A DNA stretch of 55,007 bases from the NCBI GenBank assembly GCA_002347985.1, contig DDYM01000061.1, positions 33,424 to 88,430 of the forward strand, read 5' to 3'. The notes under the pieces were generated by a model. That model ran no database searches and had not been told where the DNA came from. It worked only from the letters and a program-made list of their open reading frames with translations. A program made the position numbers and the translations under genes. This DNA is from Bacteroidetes bacterium UBA2234. GTDB lineage: Bacteria; Bacteroidota; Bacteroidia; NS11-12g; UBA955. Below are positions 27,830-37,196 of this stretch, one piece after another (the first letter of the stretch is position 1; every line of letters starts with the position of its first letter).

Positions 27830-28855
27830 ATGAGTTTTTTCAGTTTTCTAACCCAGGAACTTGCCATCGATTTAGGTACAGCGAACACACTTATCATTCA
27901 CAAAGACAAGGTTGTTGTTGATGAGCCTAGCATCATCGCAATTGAACGAAATACGGGCAATGTGATTGCCATTGGCAAGGACGCGATGCAAATGTTTGGA
28001 AAGGAAAACGAAGGGATCAAGACAATTAGGCCTTTGAAAGACGGGGTAATTGCAGATTTCCAAGCGGCGGAACACATGATTCGTGGGATGATTAAAATGA
28101 TGAATCAGAAGCAACGATGGATTTCGCCTCAGCTAAAAATGGTCATTTGTATTCCATCTGGTATTACGGAAGTGGAAAAAAGAGCGGTAAAAGACAGTGC
28201 TGAGCGAAGCGGAGCAAAGGAAGTTTATTTGATACATGAGCCAATGGCTGCGGCTGTAGGTATCGGAATCGACGTTACTCAACCTCAGGGAAATATGATT
28301 GTTGACATCGGTGGTGGTACTACTGAAATTGCAATTATTGCATTGGGAGGTATCGTTTGTGACGAAAGTATTCGCGTTGCGGGAGATGAATTCAATTTGG
28401 ACATTTTGGAATACATGCGCAGGGAGCATAATCTTTTGATTGGTGAGCGTACCGCTGAGAAGATTAAGATCCATATTGGTTCTGCGTTGCAGGAATTGGA
28501 CACTCCACCAGAAGACTACGCTGTTTTCGGAAGAGATTTGATGACAGGTATCCCCAAACAGATTATCGTTAGCTACAGTGAAATTGCCAGAGCTTTGGAT
28601 AAGAGCATCATGAAAGTGGAAGAAGCGGTATTGCGTGCTTTGGAACAATCTCCACCGGAATTGAGCGCAGATATTTTAACAAATGGTATTTGGCTAACTG
28701 GTGGTGGTGCTTTGCTACGTGGTCTTGACAAACGAATTTCAGCAAAGACAAAACTTAAAGTTCATATCGCAGAGGATCCACTTAGAGCGGTTGTTCGTGG
28801 CACGGGCACTGCATTGAAAAATATCGGTCGTTTCAAGTTTTTAATGACAGCTTAA
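27830..28855 (+). CDS. mreB: Rod shape-determining protein MreB
   Basis: A 341-residue actin homologue that forms membrane-bound filaments and positions the elongasome. The phosphate-1 loop reads AIDLGTANTLI (about residues 13-23), the second nucleotide motif IVDIGGGTTEIAII (about 158-171) and the adenosine motif GIWLTGGGALLRGL (about 284-297). The N-terminal FSFLTQ is the short amphipathic membrane segment seen in MreB. It opens a five-gene operon with mreC 12 nt downstream. No clean TAnnTTTG box was found in the 68 bp upstream; TTTATTTTGC at 27803-27812 is the nearest resemblance. Confidence 0.98.
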   Translation: MSFFSFLTQELAIDLGTANTLIIHKDKVVVDEPSIIAIERNTGNVIAIGKDAMQMFGKENEGIKTIRPLKDGVIADFQAAEHMIRGMIKMMNQKQRWISPQLKMVICIPSGITEVEKRAVKDSAERSGAKEVYLIHEPMAAAVGIGIDVTQPQGNMIVDIGGGTTEIAIIALGGIVCDESIRVAGDEFNLDILEYMRREHNLLIGERTAEKIKIHIGSALQELDTPPEDYAVFGRDLMTGIPKQIIVSYSEIARALDKSIMKVEEAVLRALEQSPPELSADILTNGIWLTGGGALLRGLDKRISAKTKLKVHIAEDPLRAVVRGTGTALKNIGRFKFLMTA

Positions 28856-28867
28856 TTCTAAGTAATC

Positions 28868-29728
28868 ATGTTGGTAATATTCCGTTGGATACGGAATCAA
28901 GCGTACCCCCTACTCTATGTTCTACTGCTATTGAGCGCAGTTACACAGATTTTTAGGTACCATTTTTATCAGCATAGTATATATTTCGGCCATGCTTTGG
29001 GCATACATCGATCAATGGATCAATGGCGCGCTGATGTTACAAGTTATTTCAAGTTGAGAACAACCAATGAGCAATTGGTTAAGGAAAACGGATTATTGAG
29101 GAACCAACTCAATTGGAATCTGACGAGCAACTCCCCAAAAGGTGCATTGACTTATACCGACACATTCACCAAGTCACTTATCAAATACGAATATATCCCA
29201 GCCCGTGTTATTCGTAACTCAGTGAATGAGCAGAATAACTTCATCGTATTAGATCGTGGTTATAAAGATGGCATTAAAAAACACATGTCGGTCATCTGCC
29301 CCATGGGAATTGTGGGTGTGGTTGTTGAGTCTGCGGCACATTATTCATTGGTCATGTCGGTTTTGAATTCCAAATTTGAAATAACCCCCTATTTCTATGA
29401 TTTAAAAATTAGTCAAGGTGTGATTTCATGGAATGGTGAGGACCCCAACTTTGTTGAATTAGAAGAAGTAAATCGTTTCGTGAAGTTAAAAAATGGAATG
29501 AAGTTGTATACGAGTAACTATTCTTTGCTGTTCCCTGCGGGCATCCCAATTGGAACCATTGAAAAGTCTGAATCCAATTTGAAATCCAATTTTTATCAAA
29601 TCAAGGTTAAACTGTCAACAGACTTCAGTCAATTGGATGTTGTTACAGTTGTAAAGAATATTCACCAAAATGAATTGGACGTTTTGAATGCGCTAATTCC
29701 AACAAAGTCGGGAGGTGCAAATGATTGA
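28868..29728 (+). CDS. mreC: Rod shape-determining protein MreC
   Basis: A 286-residue bitopic membrane protein. A transmembrane helix (about residues 11-33, YPLLYVLLLLSAVTQIF) is followed by a periplasmic coiled coil (about 55-80, TNEQLVKENGLLRNQL) and the two-lobed beta domain, with ARVIRNSVNEQNNFIVLDRG and GIVGVVVESAAHYSLVMSVL as family landmarks. MreC scaffolds the elongasome and activates PBP2. The last 8 nt overlap mreD. The C-terminus lacks the long low-complexity tail found in some homologues. Confidence 0.95.
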   Translation: MLVIFRWIRNQAYPLLYVLLLLSAVTQIFRYHFYQHSIYFGHALGIHRSMDQWRADVTSYFKLRTTNEQLVKENGLLRNQLNWNLTSNSPKGALTYTDTFTKSLIKYEYIPARVIRNSVNEQNNFIVLDRGYKDGIKKHMSVICPMGIVGVVVESAAHYSLVMSVLNSKFEITPYFYDLKISQGVISWNGEDPNFVELEEVNRFVKLKNGMKLYTSNYSLLFPAGIPIGTIEKSESNLKSNFYQIKVKLSTDFSQLDVVTVVKNIHQNELDVLNALIPTKSGGAND

Positions 29729-30230
29729 GGTAATTAGATTTATCATCGGCGGATTGTTTTTAGCATTAATCCAAACTTTGATTTTCAAAGAAGTCAACAT
29801 CGCTTGGTGGATTAAGCCAATGCCTTATGTTTATCTGTTTTTAATCCTACCGCTTTCCAGTAATAAATTTGCTGTTTTGATTGGCGCATTTTTCTTTGGT
29901 CTCACCATTGATGCGTTTGGAGGAAGTTTGGGTATGCACACTGCAGCTTGCGTGACCACAGTATTCGTAAAAAACTATATCGACCTATATTTTTTGGATG
30001 AAAATTCTATGCAGTTACAGGGAATGCGATATATGCAAATTGATTACAAAGGTTGGCAATGGTATGGTGTTTATATTTTTTCAATTCTGTTAATTCACCA
30101 TTTGGTGTATTTCACTTTTGATTATTTCAGTTGGACAGCACTTTTTACTATCTTGTTTGTTTCAGTTTGTAGTGTGTTGGGATCCTTGATATTTATACAA
30201 ATTTTCCGTTTGCTAATGGGTCATAAATAA
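29721..30230 (+). CDS. mreD: Rod shape-determining protein MreD
   Basis: A 169-residue integral membrane protein with five to six predicted helices, the expected size for MreD. I chose the ATG at 29721, which overlaps the mreC stop by 8 nt; an in-frame GTG lies 6 nt earlier. GGGAGG ends 5 nt before the ATG, one of very few Shine-Dalgarno-like sequences in the window, although it is also mreC coding sequence. Sequence conservation is low in this family. The call rests on hydrophobicity, the ISLIxGFxxGLxxDxF-like block (GAFFFGLTIDAFGGSLGMHT at about 56-75), and position between mreC and PBP2. Confidence 0.92.
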   Translation: MIEVIRFIIGGLFLALIQTLIFKEVNIAWWIKPMPYVYLFLILPLSSNKFAVLIGAFFFGLTIDAFGGSLGMHTAACVTTVFVKNYIDLYFLDENSMQLQGMRYMQIDYKGWQWYGVYIFSILLIHHLVYFTFDYFSWTALFTILFVSVCSVLGSLIFIQIFRLLMGHK

Positions 30231-30235
30231 TCAAA

Positions 30236-32077
30236 ATGGAAAAAGGAAGCAAACGTCAGATTGTATATTTTGGATTGATCGTGTTCGTTTTTATCGTGTA
30301 TTCGATAAAGTTGGCTAGCATTCAACTAGGGGAAGTTCCATATAAAAATATGGCCATTAACAATGCCCTGAATAAAATTACACTTTACCCTTCAAGGAGT
30401 AATATTTTTGATAGAAAAGGCAAATTGATGGTTTATAGTACACAGATGTATGATTTATCGTCTTTTCCCTATGAAATTAAGAAATTAGATACTGGATTGC
30501 TATGTTCTATTTTAGAAATTGATTTACCAACGGTAAGACATTTATTGCTGGATGCGCGAATCAGGGCAAAAAAACGACAAAAGAACAACGCATTTAACAA
30601 CAGCGCACTCTTTTACGCAAATTTGAGCAACAAGCAATTCACACTGTTAAGAGAGAATATTTATCGTTTGCCTGGTTTTTACATTGAATCTCGGACTGAT
30701 AGACAGTTTGCAACCATTTCGGCGCCCCACGCTTTGGGTTATTTGGGTGAAGCCGATGAATCCCTTATCGCATTGGATGATTATAATCAACCCGGGGATT
30801 TGGTGGGAATTACTGGTATTGAAAGGTATTACGAAAAGCAGATTCGAGGTATTAAAGGGGTCAAAACTGTTTGGCAGGATAGAACTTACACTGAACGAGG
30901 CGTAGTTAAGGATACCCAATTTAATTATCCATCAACTGCAGGTCCTGATGTTATTAGTTCTTTGGATTTTGAATTGCAAGAATATGGTCGTTTACTTCTC
31001 AATGGAAAAAAAGGCAGTATCGTAGCGATAGAACCCAGCACCGGTGAGGTATTGGCATTTATCAACAATCCCGACTACGACCCAAATACGATGGTTGGTA
31101 GAGAGAGAGCCAAAACATTTAAAGCCTTGTTGCGAGATGATCAGAAACCGTTGTACAACAGAGCTGTAAAGGGTGTTTACCCTCCGGGTTCTACATTTAA
31201 AACTGTTATGGCTCTAATTGCAATGCAAGAAGGAGTACTGTCGCCCGAAACCACTCATGGATGTGGAGGTGGATATCGTTTGGGAAGCATTCGTGTGGGT
31301 TGCCATGCACACGGTGGTCCTTTGGATTTGCGTGGATCAATACGAATTTCTTGTAACAGTTATTACTGTCAAGTATTTAGAGATATCATCGACAATCCCA
31401 AATATGGGGATGTAAAATTGGGATACGCCGCACTTGAAAAACACCTTAGATCCTTCGGATTGGGTAGTCAACTCAACATAGATTTACTGGGTGAATCGAG
31501 AGGAAACATCCCTTCAGTGGCACAGTTGAATCGCAGACACGGCGATCGATGGAAAAGTAGCACCGTAATTTCATTGAGCATTGGACAGGGCGAAATTTTG
31601 CTTACCCCGTTGCAGATTTGTAATGTTGCCGCCATATTGGCGAATCGAGGTTGGTACTATGCGCCTCATTTGGTAAAAAAGATCGATGGATTTAAAGACA
31701 CCGCTTGGGATAGAAAATATAAAATCAAGAAATTCACAACAATTAATCCCATCTATTTTGCGTCGGTAATTGACGGTATGAGCGATGTGACAAAACCAGG
31801 TGGAACGGCGAATGGTACAGGAATAAACGACATTGAAATTTGTGCTAAAACGGGTACAGCGCAGAACCCTCATGGAAAAGACCACTCGATTTATATGGCA
31901 TTTGCACCAAAAGATAATCCTAAAATCGCCATTGCAGTGCTTGTAGAAAATGGAGGTTTTGGAGCTACTTGGGCCGCTCCAATCGCCAATTTAATGATAG
32001 AAAAATATCTCAAACCGGGCGTAGAAACCTCCAAACCCGCTATGGAAGAGCGCATCAAAACTAGCGTAATTAAATAA
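30236..32077 (+). CDS. mrdA: Penicillin-binding protein 2, elongasome transpeptidase
   Basis: A 613-residue class B PBP. One N-terminal transmembrane helix (about residues 9-27) is followed by a dimerisation/pedestal domain (SRSNIFDRKGKLMV at 53-66) and the transpeptidase domain. The active-site motifs are SxxK at S319-K322 (PPGSTFKTV), SxN at S372-N374 (ISCNSYY) and KTG at 538-540 (CAKTGTAQ). It crosslinks side-wall peptidoglycan in complex with the glycosyltransferase RodA, encoded 7 nt downstream. The start is 5 nt after mreD. All catalytic residues are intact. Confidence 0.97.
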   Translation: MEKGSKRQIVYFGLIVFVFIVYSIKLASIQLGEVPYKNMAINNALNKITLYPSRSNIFDRKGKLMVYSTQMYDLSSFPYEIKKLDTGLLCSILEIDLPTVRHLLLDARIRAKKRQKNNAFNNSALFYANLSNKQFTLLRENIYRLPGFYIESRTDRQFATISAPHALGYLGEADESLIALDDYNQPGDLVGITGIERYYEKQIRGIKGVKTVWQDRTYTERGVVKDTQFNYPSTAGPDVISSLDFELQEYGRLLLNGKKGSIVAIEPSTGEVLAFINNPDYDPNTMVGRERAKTFKALLRDDQKPLYNRAVKGVYPPGSTFKTVMALIAMQEGVLSPETTHGCGGGYRLGSIRVGCHAHGGPLDLRGSIRISCNSYYCQVFRDIIDNPKYGDVKLGYAALEKHLRSFGLGSQLNIDLLGESRGNIPSVAQLNRRHGDRWKSSTVISLSIGQGEILLTPLQICNVAAILANRGWYYAPHLVKKIDGFKDTAWDRKYKIKKFTTINPIYFASVIDGMSDVTKPGGTANGTGINDIEICAKTGTAQNPHGKDHSIYMAFAPKDNPKIAIAVLVENGGFGATWAAPIANLMIEKYLKPGVETSKPAMEERIKTSVIK

Positions 32078-32084
32078 TTGAGAC

Positions 32085-33356
32085 TTGAAATATTCTCCAC
32101 TGAATAGCAATACACAAGAAAAAATTGATGGACTTTCCATTTTCCTTTTTATCGTATTGGTTATCATCGGTTTCCTGAGTATTAGTTCTGCTACATCTGA
32201 TGTAAATCAAGAATTTTATTCGCTTTCACCCATCGCTGTAAAGCAACTCATATGGATTGGTGGATCAGTGGTAATCATATTTACCATTCTGTATTCCAAT
32301 GTTGTTGTCATAGATTATTTTACTTACGGTTTTTACGCAGTTGCTATAGGACTGAATGTTGCAGTCTTGTTTTTAGGTCGAGAGGTCTCGGGCGCTAAAT
32401 CTTGGTTTGGATTTGGTGGCATTGGTATTCAGCCTAGTGAATTTGCCAAAGTTGCAACGGCAATGGCGTTGGCGAAGTATTTGGGTACTTATGGAATTCG
32501 ATTTCAAGGAGCAAAGAATATTGCAATCTGCTTGTTGATTTTCTTATTGCCGATGGCCATCATTTTGGTACAAAACGATACCGGAAGTGCATTGGTATTT
32601 TTGTCGTTTTTCTTGGTATTGTACCGCGAAGGTCTACCCGGTTTCATTTTGATTTCCGCCGCGTGGTTGATGTTCTTGGCGATTTGTAGAATCATAAGCG
32701 AGGCAACTGGGATATCCAGTTACTATGGTTACGGTTTGCTTTTGGGAATTGGAAGTATCATGGTGTTTTTTGCCCGAAAAGATCGAGGGGTCAGTACGTT
32801 GATAACCTTTATTGCCGTTGTATCTGCGGCATTTTACACCATCGTAGGAACCGTTTATTCAAGTATTCTTCAACAGTATCAAAGAGATCGAATAGAGTTG
32901 GTTTTGGGTTTGAAATCAGACGACCGCGGATTGGGATTTAACTTAAAACAATCAAAAATAGCCATTGGAGCCGGCGAACTTTGGGGACGTGGTTATTTGA
33001 AAGGCACCCAAACAAAAATGGGCTTTGTACCTGAACAACATACCGATTTTATTTTCGATACCATTGGCGAAGAATGGGGATTTGTAGGAGCAACGACATT
33101 CTTGCTGATTTTTTGCGGCTTGTTGATGCGTATTGTAATATTAGCGGAACGTCAGTCAACTACCTTTGGTAGAGTTTTAGGTTATTCGCTTGCGTGTGTC
33201 CTTTTCTTCCACCTCTCCATTAATATTGGAATGACAATAGGATTGGTTCCAACAATTGGGATCCCTCTCCCATTTATTTCTTTTGGAGGAAGTAGTTTGT
33301 GGGCCTTTACCCTGTTTTTATTTACCTTTCTCCGGGTTGATCAGGTAAGAAAGTAA
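32085..33356 (+). CDS. rodA: RodA, SEDS-family peptidoglycan glycosyltransferase (TTG start)
   Basis: A 423-residue polytopic membrane protein with about ten helices, partner of PBP2 in elongation. SEDS landmarks: GAKSWFGFGGIGIQPSEFAK (about residues 104-123), VLVQNDTGSALVF (about 160-172), WGRGYLKGTQTKMGFVPEQH (about 302-321) with the catalytic-region TDFIFDTIGEEWG, and GIPLPFISFGGSS near the C-terminus. The frame opens after a TGA at 32079-32081, and the only usable start before the first helix is TTG at 32085; no ATG or GTG occurs before the hydrophobic segment. The unusual start codon therefore looks genuine. It is the last gene of the mre operon. Confidence 0.95.
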   Translation: MKYSPLNSNTQEKIDGLSIFLFIVLVIIGFLSISSATSDVNQEFYSLSPIAVKQLIWIGGSVVIIFTILYSNVVVIDYFTYGFYAVAIGLNVAVLFLGREVSGAKSWFGFGGIGIQPSEFAKVATAMALAKYLGTYGIRFQGAKNIAICLLIFLLPMAIILVQNDTGSALVFLSFFLVLYREGLPGFILISAAWLMFLAICRIISEATGISSYYGYGLLLGIGSIMVFFARKDRGVSTLITFIAVVSAAFYTIVGTVYSSILQQYQRDRIELVLGLKSDDRGLGFNLKQSKIAIGAGELWGRGYLKGTQTKMGFVPEQHTDFIFDTIGEEWGFVGATTFLLIFCGLLMRIVILAERQSTTFGRVLGYSLACVLFFHLSINIGMTIGLVPTIGIPLPFISFGGSSLWAFTLFLFTFLRVDQVRK

Positions 33357-33390
33357 ATCGATTAATCCTTAATATTGTAAGTATAAATTT

Positions 33391-36300
33391 ATGAATAAGT
33401 TTCACTGGTGTGGCTTTTCGCTATTGGGTGTCATGGCGATGTCGTTGATCGTTTCCTGCGGGAAATCTTCCGATGAAAATGTAGATAAACTTTTCGAAAA
33501 AATGGATTCCGAAGTCACTGGAATCGATTTTGTGAATACTGTTCCGGAAAACGACACGTTAAATCAATTCATCTATCACTACCTGTACAATGGAAGTGGT
33601 GTAGCCATTGGCGATATCAACAATGATGGATTGAACGACCTCTATTTTACTGGAAATGAGCAATCGTCTAAGTTGTACCTAAACAAAGGTGATTTCAAGT
33701 TCGAAGACATCACTGAGAAAAGTGGAACGGGAACAAAGCAATGGATTAGTGGCGTAACGATGGTTGATGTAAACAACGACGGCTGGTTGGATATCTATGC
33801 ATGTTCGTCTGGACCATTAAAATCTAAAGATTCCAAAAGGAATCGACTCTTTTTAAATCAAAAAAATGAAACCTTTAAAGAGGTTGCTGCGGAATGGGGC
33901 GTTGATGATCCAGGAAATGCGACTTGTGCTACATTCTTCGATTACGACAATGATGGAGATTTGGATTTTTACCTAGGAAATCACGCGGATCAGTTCTTTT
34001 CGAATATCAACACGCCATTTACCAGGACATTAAATATGACTGAATCAAGTCAACAGCATTTTTATCGCAATGATGGAAATAAATTCACCGATGTTTCTGA
34101 AAAAGCGGGGGTTGTCACCATGGGGTATTGTCTCAGTGCAGCTGCGGCTGATTACAACAACGATGGTTTTATGGACCTTTATGTTTGCAATGACTACCAT
34201 GTTCCAGATTGCTATTACATCAACAATGGCGATGGGACATTTACCGATAAATTCGACGAATTTTTCAAACACTCCAGTACCAACTCGATGGGATCTGATG
34301 TAGCCGATGTGAACAACGATGGTTGGAGTGATCTAATTACCGTAGATATGCTTTCTGAAAGTCCCAGACGATACATGAGTTTAATGGGACCCAAAGATTA
34401 TGATTATACGATGGTTGGTATCAAAAATGGATACAAACACCAGTATATGAAAAACAATTTACAGATGAATTTGGGCAATGGTCACTTTTCAGACCTCTCC
34501 TACTTGTATGGGGTTGCCAAGTCTGATTGGAGCTGGAGTCCTATATTATCGGACTTTAACGATGATGGATTTGTGGATTTGTTTATTTCAAATGGCTATT
34601 ACCGCGATGTAACAAATTTAGATTTTATTCTGTATCAGTCTCGATACGAGCAACAGCAAAAACAAGGGTTAACACATGAGCAATTATTAAAAAAATTGCC
34701 CTTTGAGAAAATTCAGAACTTTTTCTTCCTAAACAATGGCGGCCAAGGATTTACGAATCGCGCGTCTGAAGTGGGTCTTGATGATTTGAGTTCGAGTACG
34801 GGATCGGCTGTTGGTGATTTGGACGGCGATGGTCGTTTTGATCTTGTAGTTTGTAATCAAGGCGAAAAACCTTTTATCTACAAGAATGTAAATACCAGTA
34901 ACAACTACATCAACGTTCAATGCAGAGGGGAAAAGAATCAAAATCACTTTGGTGTTGGATGTCAGCTTATCGTTGAAGATAGCGTTGGCAAGGTTAGGAA
35001 ATTTGAAATTCAGCCGAGTAAAGGTTACCAAAGTTCTTCAGAACATATGGTTCACATCGGAATGGGCGCACAATCAGAACTCAAAAAGTTGACTGTCGTT
35101 TGGCCCAATGGAAGTTCGCAGGTTTTGTCTGATATCAAAGTAAATCAGACCATTACGGTAAAATCTGTTGATGCTACGAGTAAGTTTAATTGGGTAAATT
35201 ACAACAATCACGACAAATCAATCTATTTTGCAGACAATTCAGCAAGTTGGAATTTGAATTTTACGCACAAGGAGCAGGAGAATCCTGACTTCAAACGCGA
35301 ACCACTGCTTCCCCATCGATATACGACCTTGGGTCCTGGAATGGCTTCTGCAGATGTGAATGGCGACGGTACAATTGATGTCTTCATTGGAAATGCAAGA
35401 GAAAGCGGCGGGTCTACCCTGTTTTTGCAAGAAAATACAACTCTGGGAAAACTGAACCCATCAAAAACACAACCTTGGAAATCCTTGGATGTTGATGTGA
35501 TGGGTGCTTTGTTTTTTGATGCCGATGGTGATAACGACCAAGACCTTTATCTGGCTGTGGGCGGCTCTGAGTTTAGTTGGCCATCAAATAAATATGAACA
35601 CAAACTCTACAGCAACGATGGAAAGGGAAATTTTTCTGAGTCTAAGGGTGCTTTGCCAGGCGTAATTAGCTCGGCAAGTTCAGTGAGTTCAGCGGATTTT
35701 GACGAGGATGGTGATTTGGATCTTTTTGTGGCTGGTAGAATTATGCCCGGAAACTGGCCTGCGCTGGGAGTGAGAAGTTATTTGCTACAGAACAACGGAG
35801 GTAAATTTAAAGATGTAACAACTGCGTTGGCTCCAGATCTAGAGAATGCGGGAATGATTTGTTCAGCAGTATTCTCTGATTACAATGGAGATGGAAAACC
35901 CGATCTAATTTTGGCAGGCGAATGGATGCCGTTGGTTTTCATGGAAAATTCAGGCGGAAAATTCATAAATAAAACAGGCGATGTGGGCGATATGTCTTTG
36001 TCGGGTTGGATGAATAGTATTTTGCCGGTGGACATCGACAACGACGGCGATATGGATTACATCGTTGGAAACAAAGGAAACAATAGTTTCATTCAAGCAA
36101 AATCAGGAAGTCCAACCAAGGTATATTGGGCTGATTTTGACGGAAATGGAAGTCAGGACGTAACGATGAGTTACTCATACAATGGCAGCGACTACCCCAT
36201 CTTTACAATGGATGAAATGGGAAAAGCTTATCCATTTTTCATCAATAAGAAATTCACCACATATGGGGATTTCGCTGGCAAAACAATGGATGAAATTTTT

Positions 36301-36900
36301 GGAGCTGATGTGTTGAAGCAAAACCAGTTAACTGTGAACTATTTTTCTAGTTTCGTAGCGATCAATAACGGCGGAAAGTTTAACATGGTTGAACTTCCCA
36401 TGTGGGCTCAAGCAGGACCCGTTTTCGGGATGACCGCTTTTGATATTGATGGCAATGGATTTGACGATATCATATGTACGGGAAACAACTACAATACCCG
36501 CGTGCCACACGGCAGAGATGACGCAATTCCATCGTTCGTATTGATGAACAGTGGTGGCAGCTTTGAATACAAATCTGGCGCACAATTAGGCATTTATAAT
36601 CAAGGCGATGGAAAATCGCTGATTACCTTACCTTCAAAAAGTGGTGTTAGAATGGTGATCGCCAATAATAATGGTCCGTCAAAGGGTTTTGAACTTCAGG
36701 TTTCTGGAAAAATGGCGTCGGTTGAATTTATAAAAGCGCCAGTATTGGCATCCTATGCGAATGTTACAGTGAATGGATCGGTTAAGGTTATTAACCTAAA
36801 CCGGGGTCAGGGTTACCTATCATCTCAAGCCCCAGGCGTTTACAAAACAAAAGGCATTTCCAAGATCGAATTCTATAATGCCAGTGGAAAACGAATCTAA
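33391..36900 (+). CDS. Large FG-GAP/VCBS-repeat lipoprotein with ASPIC/UnbV domain (CRTAC1-like)
   Basis: A 1169-residue protein with a signal peptide ending in the lipobox LIVSC at about residue 23. About fourteen calcium-binding loops of the DxDxDG type are visible, such as DINNDGLND, DVNNDGWLD, DYDNDGDLD, DLDGDGRFD, DVNGDGTID, DFDEDGDLD and DIDGNGFDD. They are arranged as two beta-propeller blocks (about residues 60-470 and 640-1060). Between them (about 500-590) is an ASPIC/UnbV domain, with VGCQLIVEDSVGKVRKFEIQ and LTVVWPNGSSQVL. The protein is probably calcium-stabilised and at the cell surface. It may be an adhesin or a partner of the vanadium-haloperoxidase-like lipoprotein 0.3 kb downstream. 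Enzymatic activity is not indicated. Confidence 0.92.
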   Translation: MNKFHWCGFSLLGVMAMSLIVSCGKSSDENVDKLFEKMDSEVTGIDFVNTVPENDTLNQFIYHYLYNGSGVAIGDINNDGLNDLYFTGNEQSSKLYLNKGDFKFEDITEKSGTGTKQWISGVTMVDVNNDGWLDIYACSSGPLKSKDSKRNRLFLNQKNETFKEVAAEWGVDDPGNATCATFFDYDNDGDLDFYLGNHADQFFSNINTPFTRTLNMTESSQQHFYRNDGNKFTDVSEKAGVVTMGYCLSAAAADYNNDGFMDLYVCNDYHVPDCYYINNGDGTFTDKFDEFFKHSSTNSMGSDVADVNNDGWSDLITVDMLSESPRRYMSLMGPKDYDYTMVGIKNGYKHQYMKNNLQMNLGNGHFSDLSYLYGVAKSDWSWSPILSDFNDDGFVDLFISNGYYRDVTNLDFILYQSRYEQQQKQGLTHEQLLKKLPFEKIQNFFFLNNGGQGFTNRASEVGLDDLSSSTGSAVGDLDGDGRFDLVVCNQGEKPFIYKNVNTSNNYINVQCRGEKNQNHFGVGCQLIVEDSVGKVRKFEIQPSKGYQSSSEHMVHIGMGAQSELKKLTVVWPNGSSQVLSDIKVNQTITVKSVDATSKFNWVNYNNHDKSIYFADNSASWNLNFTHKEQENPDFKREPLLPHRYTTLGPGMASADVNGDGTIDVFIGNARESGGSTLFLQENTTLGKLNPSKTQPWKSLDVDVMGALFFDADGDNDQDLYLAVGGSEFSWPSNKYEHKLYSNDGKGNFSESKGALPGVISSASSVSSADFDEDGDLDLFVAGRIMPGNWPALGVRSYLLQNNGGKFKDVTTALAPDLENAGMICSAVFSDYNGDGKPDLILAGEWMPLVFMENSGGKFINKTGDVGDMSLSGWMNSILPVDIDNDGDMDYIVGNKGNNSFIQAKSGSPTKVYWADFDGNGSQDVTMSYSYNGSDYPIFTMDEMGKAYPFFINKKFTTYGDFAGKTMDEIFGADVLKQNQLTVNYFSSFVAINNGGKFNMVELPMWAQAGPVFGMTAFDIDGNGFDDIICTGNNYNTRVPHGRDDAIPSFVLMNSGGSFEYKSGAQLGIYNQGDGKSLITLPSKSGVRMVIANNNGPSKGFELQVSGKMASVEFIKAPVLASYANVTVNGSVKVINLNRGQGYLSSQAPGVYKTKGISKIEFYNASGKRI

Positions 36901-36922
36901 ACGGGCTATTTCTTCGATAAAA

Positions 36923-36953
36923 TTGCATTCTTCAATGAATTTCATTATTTTTG
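36923..36953 (+). promoter_or_regulatory. Promoter of the 51-aa basic protein gene
   Basis: A TTG (36923-36925), a 20-nt spacer and a perfect TATTTTTG (36946-36953) precede the ATG at 36972, leaving a leader of about 12 nt. Confidence 0.75.
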
Positions 36954-36971
36954 CGTCCTAATTTTAAGAAA

Positions 36972-37127
36972 ATGGCTGTTACTAAACTCAAAAGAAAAGA
37001 AGCAAAAAACAGAAGCAGAATGACCAAGCGCGTTGATAACATCAAACGTTTAAAAATGGTTACTAACATTGCTTCTCCATACAAAGGCGTTTCAGGAATT
37101 ATCTTGGAAGATCAAGAAAACCAATAA
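36972..37127 (+). CDS. Small basic protein of 51 residues, function unknown
   Basis: The frame starts MAVTKLKRKEAKNRSRM and ends DQENQ at a TAA (37125-37127). It carries 13 Lys/Arg, 12 of them in the first 28 residues, and five acidic residues, mostly at the C-terminus. There is no signal peptide or transmembrane helix. It has its own consensus promoter and a perfect 12-bp terminator, so it is a dedicated single-gene unit, which argues strongly that it is real and well expressed. The composition suggests an RNA- or ribosome-associated protein. A Bacteroidota-specific large-subunit protein (bL38) is known from the Flavobacterium johnsoniae ribosome, but I cannot confirm that this is it. It lies between the VCBS lipoprotein and the haloperoxidase genes. 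Confidence 0.78.
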   Translation: MAVTKLKRKEAKNRSRMTKRVDNIKRLKMVTNIASPYKGVSGIILEDQENQ

Positions 37128-37147
37128 ATGTCATTGTTTTAGATAGT

Positions 37148-37180
37148 AAAGGCACGCAATTTTGCGTGCCTTTTTTTATT
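37148..37180 (+). terminator. Intrinsic terminator of the small basic protein gene
   Basis: A perfect 12-bp stem (37148-37159 and 37162-37173, AAAGGCACGCAA) with a 2-nt minimal loop runs into a T7ATT tract. Confidence 0.92.
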
Positions 37181-37196
37181 TTTACATCCGATCGTT

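Noticed and set aside
28133..28648. 171-codon - strand open frame
   Set aside because: It is a shadow of mreB, with no recognisable domain.
33391..36900. Repetitive DNA or CRISPR-like array
   Set aside because: The repeated GAT-rich segments encode the DxDxDG calcium loops of one protein; the spacing is irregular and the DNA repeats are inexact.
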